A stretch of DNA of 11,219 bases from Nocardioides sp. GTDB taxonomy: Bacteria; Actinomycetota; Actinomycetes; Propionibacteriales; Nocardioidaceae. Below the pieces are notes generated by a model. The model was given only the letters and a program-made list of their open reading frames with translations, had not been told where the DNA came from and made no database searches. The translations under genes were made by a program, and so were the position numbers. The DNA lies in contig DOWL01000114.1 in the NCBI GenBank assembly GCA_003519585.1, positions 548-11,766 of the forward strand, read 5' to 3'. Below, piece after piece: positions 6,218-11,219 of this stretch (the stretch's first letter is position 1; the number at the start of each line of letters is the position of its first letter).

Positions 6218-8413
6218 ATGACGAACCCACTCTCCTCTTTCGCACACCGCACCGCTCGCTGGTGCGCGCTCCACCCATGGCGCGCGATCCTCGGCTGGAT
6301 CGCGTTCGTCGCCTTCGCCGTCGGGCTGGCCACCATGGTCCCGACGCAGGAGACCACCGATGCCGACTACCGCCTCGGCGAGTCAGGTCGCGCGGACGCC
6401 TTGATCTCATCGGCCGGCTTCGACGATCCGGACACCGAGCAGGTGCTGATCACGACTGCTCCCGGCTCCGACGAGGGAGCACAGCTCGACCAGGCGCAGG
6501 CCCAGCAGGCCGCCGCCGCGATCGTCGCCGGAATGACCGCCCTGCCGGCTGTCGACCAGGTGGCCGAGCCGCAACTGAGCCCGGACGGTACGGCGTACCT
6601 CGTCTCGGTCCAGCTCGCTCGCGATCAAGACGACGTCTCGTCGCTGCAGGACGTCACCGCGGCCGTGCAGGCCGACTTCCCGCAGCTCGACGTCCGGCAG
6701 AGCGGCGACGTGAGCCTCGACGCGGCCATCGATGACCGGGTCTCCGAGGACCTGTCCTCGGCCGAGACCCTCAGCCTGCCGATCACGCTGATCCTGATGC
6801 TGCTCGCCTTCGGCGCCCTCATCGCGGCTGGCATCCCCGTGCTGCTCGCCGGCACCAGTGTCGCCGCCACCATCGGCCTGCTCGCGCCGATCTCGCACCT
6901 GATCCACGCAGATTCGACGGTCACCAGCATGATCGTGCTGATCGGCATGGCCGTCGGCGTCGACTACTCGCTGTTCTACCTCAAGCGCGAGCGCGAGGAG
7001 CGGGCCAAAGGTCACTCCACCCGCGACGCGGTGGAGATTGCCGCCCAGACCTCGGGGCACTCGATCCTGGTGTCGGGTGCTGCGGTGATCTGTGCGATGG
7101 CCGGGCTGTTCGTGATCGGCGACTCGACGTTCAACTCGCTCGCCGTGGGCTCGATCATCGTCGTCGCGGTGGCCGTGCTCGGCTCGATCACCGTGCTGCC
7201 CGCGCTGCTCTCCAAGCTGGGTCGCTGGGTCGACCGCCCGCGCGTGCCGTTCCTGCACCGGGCACTGGACCGGACCAAGCGCGGCGCGATCAGCGGCCGC
7301 GTCCTCGGCCCGGTCGTCCGCCACCCGCTCGTCGCATTGGTCCTCGGCACGGTGGTGGTCGTCGCGCTCGCCGTACCGGCGCTGGGCATGAAGACCCACA
7401 GCGCGAACCTCGAGACCCTGCCCTCGTCGATCCCCGAGGCGCGGACCATGCAGGACCTCAGCCACGCCTTCCCCTCGGAGGGCACGACCGCGGAGCTGGT
7501 CGTCAAGGCCGACCCCGCGGCGCAGGACGACGTCGCAGCCGCGCTGGCCGAGGTCGAGGCGGCCGCCGAGGAGTCCCCGCTGTTCCGGCCGAGCGGTACG
7601 CCGGTCGCGGTCTCGCCCGACGGCTCGGTGTCGGTCCTGACCCTCGCGATGCCGTTCGACGAGTCGGACAGCCGGGTCGACCAGGCCATCGAACTGGTCC
7701 GCTCCGACCTTGCCCCGGCTGCCTTGGACGGCTTGTCCGCGGCCGACGTCGAGTACGCCGTCGGCGGCGACGCGGCGGAGTCATACGACTTCGTGCAGCG
7801 CGAGCAGTCCCGACTGCCTCTGGTGATCGGTTTCGTGCTGCTCTTGACCCTGCTGGTGATGGGCGTGACCTTCCGCAGCGTGCCGATCGCGCTGATCTCG
7901 GCCGGGCTCAACCTCGCCTCGGTCGGTGTCGCCTTCGGGCTGATGACGCTGGTCTTCCAGCACGGCTGGTTCGAGAGCGCTCTCGACTTCAGCAGTCCCG
8001 GCTTCGTCATCGACTGGCTGCCGCTCTTCGTGCTGGTGGTCCTGGTCGGGCTGTCGATGGACTACCACGTCTTCGTGCTCAGCCGGGTCCGCGAGTACGT
8101 CCAGCGTGGCCTGCCCACCCGGCTCGCGGTCCGGCAGGGGATCGCGGACACGGCGGGCGTCGTCACCAGTGCGGCGGCGGTGATGGTGTCGGTGTTCTCG
8201 ATCTTCGCGACGCTGTCGATGCTGGAGATGAAGATGATGGGCGTGGCGCTCTCGGGAGCGATCCTCCTCGACGCGACGCTGATCCGGCTGGTGATGCTGC
8301 CGGCCATCCTGTGCCTGATCGGCGACCGGGTGTGGTGGCCCACACGCCGGCCGCGCGCGATGGGTCAGCGCGTGGTCGAGGCCGAGCCGGCGTACGAGCT
8401 GGCCGGTCGCTGA
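6218..8413 (+). CDS. MMPL/RND-superfamily membrane transporter
   Basis: This is an inner-membrane, proton-driven exporter of the MMPL family, whose relatives move lipids, siderophores or drugs. The 731-residue product has the usual duplicated layout: one transmembrane helix (24-42), a periplasmic domain (about 43-184), five helices (about 185-335), a cytoplasmic linker, then helix 7 (367-389), a second periplasmic domain (about 390-530) and a second helix bundle (533-705). The proton-relay signatures are present in both halves: GMAVGVDYSLFYLKRERE (Asp249-Tyr250) and LVGLSMDYHVFVLSRVRE (Asp615-Tyr616). The frame is open far upstream, but ATG 6218 begins the typical short cytoplasmic N-terminus. 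GGAG at 6212-6215 is close for a ribosome site, and TTGGCT at 6206-6211 could be a weak leaderless -10. The product is shorter than mycobacterial MmpL proteins and similar to many actinomycete members. The substrate is unknown. Confidence 0.94.
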   Translation: MTNPLSSFAHRTARWCALHPWRAILGWIAFVAFAVGLATMVPTQETTDADYRLGESGRADALISSAGFDDPDTEQVLITTAPGSDEGAQLDQAQAQQAAAAIVAGMTALPAVDQVAEPQLSPDGTAYLVSVQLARDQDDVSSLQDVTAAVQADFPQLDVRQSGDVSLDAAIDDRVSEDLSSAETLSLPITLILMLLAFGALIAAGIPVLLAGTSVAATIGLLAPISHLIHADSTVTSMIVLIGMAVGVDYSLFYLKREREERAKGHSTRDAVEIAAQTSGHSILVSGAAVICAMAGLFVIGDSTFNSLAVGSIIVVAVAVLGSITVLPALLSKLGRWVDRPRVPFLHRALDRTKRGAISGRVLGPVVRHPLVALVLGTVVVVALAVPALGMKTHSANLETLPSSIPEARTMQDLSHAFPSEGTTAELVVKADPAAQDDVAAALAEVEAAAEESPLFRPSGTPVAVSPDGSVSVLTLAMPFDESDSRVDQAIELVRSDLAPAALDGLSAADVEYAVGGDAAESYDFVQREQSRLPLVIGFVLLLTLLVMGVTFRSVPIALISAGLNLASVGVAFGLMTLVFQHGWFESALDFSSPGFVIDWLPLFVLVVLVGLSMDYHVFVLSRVREYVQRGLPTRLAVRQGIADTAGVVTSAAAVMVSVFSIFATLSMLEMKMMGVALSGAILLDATLIRLVMLPAILCLIGDRVWWPTRRPRAMGQRVVEAEPAYELAGR

Positions 8414-8431
8414 CCTTCGAGTGGCGCGGGA

Positions 8432-8486
8432 CGTCATACGTCTCGAACGCCACCACCACCTGCGGCAGCGACCGGTTCGTATGACG
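8432..8486. repeat. 9-base inverted repeat in a convergent gap
   Basis: CGTCATACG (8432-8440) and CGTATGACG (8478-8486) are perfect inverted copies 37 bases apart, in the 97-base gap between the convergent MMPL and ptsH genes. The arms contain AT-rich cores unusual for this sequence, so the match is unlikely to be a simple GC effect. A smaller stem, GCCGT/ACGGC (8490-8494 and 8502-8506), lies next to it toward ptsH. A bidirectional terminator, a regulator site pair or a repeat-family member are all possible. No T-run is present. Confidence 0.5.
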
Positions 8487-8510
8487 CAAGCCGTCCGCGC
8501 AACGGCGGTG

Positions 8511-8756
8511 CTACTCCGCGTCGAGGTCCTGCTCGACCAGCGCCGCGATGCTGTCGACGGCGCCCTGGTCGTCCCCGGCGACCTCGACGGTGTCGCCGCA
8601 CTTCGCGCCCAGGGTCATGATCATCAGCGACGAACTCGCGTCTACGCCGTTGATCGTCACCGTGCTGCCCAACCCGCCGGCGGCCTCGGAGATCAGGGCA
8701 GCGGGCCGGGCATGCAGGCCCACGGACGAACCGACGATGACGGACTTGCTGGGCAT
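8511..8756 (-). CDS. ptsH: Phosphocarrier protein HPr
   Basis: HPr carries phosphate from Enzyme I to the sugar-specific Enzyme II proteins of the PTS. The 81-residue product has the active-site motif GLHARPAA with His15 and Arg17, and the helix-B region SSSLMIMTLGAKCGD (41-55), in which Ser42 corresponds to Ser46 of Bacillus HPr. ATG 8756 has an AGGAG site five bases upstream. The gene lies 47 bases downstream of fruK on the same strand and is probably cotranscribed. In Corynebacterium glutamicum the fructose Enzyme II gene sits between these two genes; here the gap holds only the ribosome site. The length is slightly below the usual 85-90 residues, but the fold is complete. Confidence 0.95.
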   Translation of the reverse strand: MPSKSVIVGSSVGLHARPAALISEAAGGLGSTVTINGVDASSSLMIMTLGAKCGDTVEVAGDDQGAVDSIAALVEQDLDAE

Positions 8757-8803
8757 GCGTTCTCCTGTGGTTGGCGTGGTGATTGACGTCGTTGGCGGCT
8801 GGT

Positions 8804-9769
8804 TCAGCGCAGCGGTGTGCTCTGCAGGTCCTGGATCGCGACCCGTTCGGGGTGCAGGTCGGCGGGGCCGGGGATGGTGGTGCCGGGCAGCCCGGCGGCG
8901 GCGCTGCCGTACGCCACGGCGAGGGCCAGGCGGTCGGGAGCGGGAAGCCCCCGCTGCTCGGCGAGGAGGTAGCCGAACAGCGTGCAGTCGCCGGCGCCGA
9001 CGGTGCTGACCACGACGGTCGGTGGGGCAGGTGCGAACCAGGCACCCTCCGCGTCCACGAGCACGGCGCCGTGGCCTCCGAGGGTGGCGAGCACCGTGCG
9101 TACGCCCTTGTCGACCAGCGTGCGCGCGGCCTTGGCCGCGACGCTCGGGTCGGTCTCGAGCTGGGCGGCGTCGGTGCCGGTCACCGACGCGAGCTCCTCG
9201 GCGTTCGGCTTGAGCAGGTCGGGGGCGGCGTCGGGCAGCTGGTCGACCAGGGCCGCCAGCGGACCCTCGCTCGTGTCGACCGCCACCCGGCTCACGCCGT
9301 GCAACCGGGCGACCAGGGCGGCGTAGAAGCCGGCCGGCGCACCCGGCGGCAGCGATCCGGCCAGCACCGTCCACGCGCCGCCCTCTGCGCTCCGGACCAG
9401 CGTGTCAGCGAGATCGTCGAGGTGCCCGCGGTCGACGGTCGCGCCAGGCCCGTTGAGCTTGGTCGTGGTGCCGTCCGGCTCGGTCAGCGTGAGGTTGACC
9501 CGGACGTCACCGGCCGGTCGCGAGGTGCGGCAGTCGATCCCGGCCAGCTCGAGCTCGTGCACGAACGGGTCGTCGGCCAGGGCGGGGAGCACGGCGATCG
9601 TGTCGAGCCCGGCCCCGACGGCGGCGCGGGAGATGTTGACGCCCTTGCCGCCGGCCTGCGAGGTCATCGCCTCGACCCGCACCACTGCGCCGCGTTCCAG
9701 GGGGCCGGGCAGGGCGACCGTACGGTCGAAGCTCGGGTTGGCGGTGAGGGTGACGATCGGGCCACTCAC
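8804..9769 (-). CDS. fruK: 1-phosphofructokinase (FruK, PfkB family)
   Basis: FruK uses ATP to convert fructose-1-phosphate, the product of PTS fructose uptake, to fructose-1,6-bisphosphate. The 321-residue product has PfkB-family features: TANPSFDRTV (9-18) with the substrate-binding Asp15, AGGKGVNISRA (39-49), LKPNAEEL (186-193), TLGGHGAVL (229-237) and the catalytic GAGD motif (258-261) with base Asp261. TANP followed by GGKGxN is typical of the 1-phosphofructokinase/tagatose-6-phosphate kinase group. The fruR context makes 1-phosphofructokinase the better choice. The GTG start at 9769 overlaps the fruR stop codon in a GTGA tetranucleotide, showing tight coupling. Confidence 0.93.
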   Translation of the reverse strand: MSGPIVTLTANPSFDRTVALPGPLERGAVVRVEAMTSQAGGKGVNISRAAVGAGLDTIAVLPALADDPFVHELELAGIDCRTSRPAGDVRVNLTLTEPDGTTTKLNGPGATVDRGHLDDLADTLVRSAEGGAWTVLAGSLPPGAPAGFYAALVARLHGVSRVAVDTSEGPLAALVDQLPDAAPDLLKPNAEELASVTGTDAAQLETDPSVAAKAARTLVDKGVRTVLATLGGHGAVLVDAEGAWFAPAPPTVVVSTVGAGDCTLFGYLLAEQRGLPAPDRLALAVAYGSAAAGLPGTTIPGPADLHPERVAIQDLQSTPLR

Positions 9770-10533
9770 GTCAAGATCACCTCTAGCCCGGCCGCCTCGA
9801 ACGACTTCACGTCGGCGGCCTCGATGCTCTCGTCGGTGACCAGGACGTCGACGTCCTCCAGTTCGGCGAAGCGCACCGTCCGCTCCTGACCGACCTTGGT
9901 GGCGTCGCTCAGCGCGACCACCTTGTCGGCACTCTCGACCAGGGCGCGCTTGGTGGCAGCCTCCTCGGGGTCGGGGGTGGACAGCCCGTGCCGGACCGAG
10001 ATGCCGTTGGTGCCGACGAAGGTGAGGTCGGCTCGGAAGTTCCGGATCGCCTCGACGGTCGCGTGGCCGACGGCGGCCTGGGTCGCGGGGCGGACCCGGC
10101 CGGGGAGCAGGTGCAGCTCGACGTGGGGGAGCGGTGCGAGCAGCGCGGCGATGGGGACGGCGTGGGTGATCACGGTCCAGTGGTCGCTCGGCGGCAGGAT
10201 CCCCGCGAGCCGGATCGTCGTGCTGCCGGCGTCGATCATCAGCGTGCAGCCACCCTCGGGCAGCAACGCTACGGCGGCCCGGGCGATCCGCTCCTTCTCG
10301 GCGGCCTGGGTCAGGTCGCGGTCGGGGAGTTGCGCCTCCAGCATCGTCACCGAACGCATCGACACCGCGCCGCCGTGCACCCGGCGCAGCAGCTTGAGCC
10401 GTTCGAGCTGGGAGAGGTCGCGACGCACGGTCTCCGTGGTCACGTCGAAGTGCGACGCCAGCTCCGTCACGGCCACCCGGCCGCGGCTCGCGACCAGCTC
10501 GGCGATGGCCTGGTGCCGTTCCTCGGCGTACAT
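9766..10533 (-). CDS. fruR: DeoR-family transcriptional regulator (FruR-like)
   Basis: This is the regulator of the fructose/PTS cluster. The 255-residue product has the DeoR helix-turn-helix at residues 20-45 (VAVTELASHFDVTTETVRRDL) with the RRVHGGA linker (50-56). The sugar-phosphate-sensing C-terminal domain shows IDAGSTT (100-106), VGTNGIS (173-179), TPDPEEAATKRAL (186-198) and LSDATKVG (208-215). Family members bind phosphorylated sugars such as fructose-1-phosphate and then release DNA. ATG 10533 has AGGAG four bases upstream. It is the first gene of the minus-strand fruR-fruK-ptsH unit and diverges from ptsI, as in C. glutamicum. The fruR name rests on this context and on fruK; the effector is inferred. 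Confidence 0.9.
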   Translation of the reverse strand: MYAEERHQAIAELVASRGRVAVTELASHFDVTTETVRRDLSQLERLKLLRRVHGGAVSMRSVTMLEAQLPDRDLTQAAEKERIARAAVALLPEGGCTLMIDAGSTTIRLAGILPPSDHWTVITHAVPIAALLAPLPHVELHLLPGRVRPATQAAVGHATVEAIRNFRADLTFVGTNGISVRHGLSTPDPEEAATKRALVESADKVVALSDATKVGQERTVRFAELEDVDVLVTDESIEAADVKSFEAAGLEVILT

Positions 10534-10590
10534 TGCGCTCCTGGCTCCGCAGTCGAGTCGGTCGAAGACTGCACGATCTGTGAGTATGTT

Positions 10591-10619
10591 GTTTTAGTAC
10601 CGAATGTGTTGACTGTCAA
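10591..10619 (-). promoter_or_regulatory. Promoter of fruR-fruK-ptsH
   Basis: On the minus strand a consensus -35, TTGACA (complement of 10614-10619), is separated by 17 bases from TAAAAC (10591-10596), a reasonable -10. Transcription would begin near 10584, leaving a leader of about 50 bases with a ribosome site before fruR. The stretch 10576-10614 is one of the most AT-rich in the window. TGTTG occurs twice 20 bases apart (10587 and 10607, plus strand), which may be operator half-sites. The -35 shares its palindrome with the ptsI promoter. Confidence 0.6.
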
Positions 10620-10638
10620 GGAGTCCGTGGTCTTGGAT
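10609..10638 (+). promoter_or_regulatory. Leaderless-type promoter of ptsI
   Basis: TTGACT (10609-10614) is followed after 18 bases by TTGGAT (10633-10638), then six bases and the ATG at 10645. The geometry is that of the other leaderless promoters in this window, with T in place of A at the second -10 position. No good ribosome site stands before ATG 10645. The -35 forms the left half of the palindrome TTGACTGTCAA (10609-10619), whose right half is the -35 of the divergent fruR promoter. Confidence 0.5.
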
Positions 10639-10644
10639 GTGGCC

Positions 10645-11219
10645 ATGGTCACGTCTGCACCCCCCGTCGGTCCACTCGCTCCTGGCGGCCGGTTGCGCGG
10701 CACGCCGGTCGTCCCCGGGCTGGCCTACGGCCCGGTCGTCCTGGTCACCCAGGAGGTCTCGCCGGCGGCAATCGCGGCGTACGGCGACAGCGGACCTGCT
10801 GACAGCGAGGCGGCGCTCGCGGCGTACGACGTCGCCTCTGATGCGGTGGCCGAGGGCTTCGCCGCCAAAGCGGCCCGCGCCAGCGGCGCGGCCACGGAGG
10901 TGCTGACCGCGAGCGCCGGCTTGGCGCGCGACAAAGGGCTGCGCCAGGCCGTGGCCACGCGTGTGGAGTCCGGGACCCCGCTGCTCGACGCCGTACACGA
11001 CGGGGTCGGTCAGTTCGTGGACGTCTTCACCGCGATGGGCGGGCTGATGGCCGAACGCGCTACCGACCTGCTCGACATCGAACGCCGGCTCGGCGCGCGG
11101 CTGGGGGGGGAGCCCGAACCGGGCGTCGTCATGCCCGCGGTCCCGTCGGTCCTGGGCGCGGCCGACCTGGCCCCCGCCGCCACCGCCCACCCCAGTCCGG
11201 CGCCGGTCCCCGCCTCGCT
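10645..11219 (+). CDS. ptsI: PTS Enzyme I (phosphoenolpyruvate-protein phosphotransferase), 3' end beyond window
   Basis: Enzyme I takes phosphate from phosphoenolpyruvate and passes it to HPr. The window holds the first 191 codons of about 550 or more. The N-terminal strand RLRGTPVVPGLAYGPVVLV (16-34) matches the start of the family. A helical HPr-binding region follows, with ERATDLLDIERRL (137-149), which aligns with the ERAADVRDIGKRL stretch of the E. coli protein, and then EPEPGVVMPAVPSVLGAADLAP. The active-site His (GGxTSH) should lie shortly after the window end. I chose ATG 10645; in-frame GTG 10639 and TTG 10633 are alternatives, the former inside the presumed transcription-start region. 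Codons 171-191 depart from the family (see findings). The gene is divergent from fruR. Confidence 0.9.
   Translation, partial: MVTSAPPVGPLAPGGRLRGTPVVPGLAYGPVVLVTQEVSPAAIAAYGDSGPADSEAALAAYDVASDAVAEGFAAKAARASGAATEVLTASAGLARDKGLRQAVATRVESGTPLLDAVHDGVGQFVDVFTAMGGLMAERATDLLDIERRLGARLGGEPEPGVVMPAVPSVLGAADLAPAATAHPSPAPVPAS

Noticed and set aside
6407..8437. Long minus-strand frames opposite the MMPL gene
   Set aside because: Translations are compositionally biased without domains, while the plus strand has both MMPL signature motifs.
8783..9889. A 368-codon plus-strand frame opposite fruK and ptsH
   Set aside because: It is an antisense shadow; fruK and HPr on the minus strand have intact active sites.
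10637..10906. Plus-strand frame starting at ATG 10637 near the ptsI start
   Set aside because: It is out of frame with the Enzyme I translation, gives an Arg/Ser-rich product and stops at 10906, whereas the ptsI frame stays open to the window end.

Overview
The window comes from a high-GC actinomycete chromosome. The reading frames use mostly G or C at third positions, GTG starts are common, and several genes seem to begin directly at the transcript 5' end (leaderless). The gene set (a PF13796-type sensor kinase, an MMPL pump and a corynebacterial-style ptsI/fruR/fruK/ptsH cluster) fits the Nocardioides/Propionibacteriales part of the Actinomycetota, but the genus is inference. All of it reads as ordinary chromosome: I see no insertion sequence, phage gene, CRISPR array, tRNA or rRNA. 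No gap between genes is longer than 300 bases; the longest is about 208 bases (4133-4340).

Layout. (1) 46-2362, plus strand: rbfA, truB and ribF, a translation-maturation and flavin-cofactor block. rbfA and truB overlap by 8 bases. ribF follows after a short gap that holds its own leaderless-type promoter. (2) 2440-3105, minus strand: a class I SAM-dependent O-methyltransferase. It is divergent from (3) 3149-4132, plus strand, an uncharacterised multi-spanning membrane protein. These two genes share a 43-base intergenic region with back-to-back leaderless promoters. (4) 4133-4340: a convergent gap carrying strong palindromes. (5) 4341-6109, minus strand: a NarL/LuxR-type response regulator and its histidine kinase, overlapping by 49 bases. 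They are divergent from (6) 6218-8413, plus strand, an MMPL-family RND-like exporter; a 16-base palindrome lies between them. (7) 8414-8510: a convergent gap with a long inverted repeat. (8) 8511-10533, minus strand: fruR, fruK and ptsH. They are divergent from (9) 10645 to the window end, plus strand, the 5' part of ptsI (PTS Enzyme I).

How the genes work together. Enzyme I and HPr are the general phosphoryl carriers of the PEP:sugar phosphotransferase system. FruK phosphorylates fructose-1-phosphate to fructose-1,6-bisphosphate, and FruR is the local DeoR-family regulator. The membrane Enzyme II for fructose, which sits between fruK and ptsH in Corynebacterium glutamicum, is missing here. 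The kinase and regulator pair probably senses envelope stress or a ligand and may control the adjacent MMPL exporter.

No undescribed defence or mobile system is visible. The points most worth checking are regulatory: an 11-base palindrome that appears to serve as the -35 box in both directions between fruR and ptsI; a recurring leaderless promoter pattern (TANNNT, 6-7 bases, then the start codon); the paired promoters at 3106-3148; and the missing fructose Enzyme II gene. The last roughly 65 bases of the window translate to a sequence that departs from the Enzyme I family and may be low-quality contig-end sequence.
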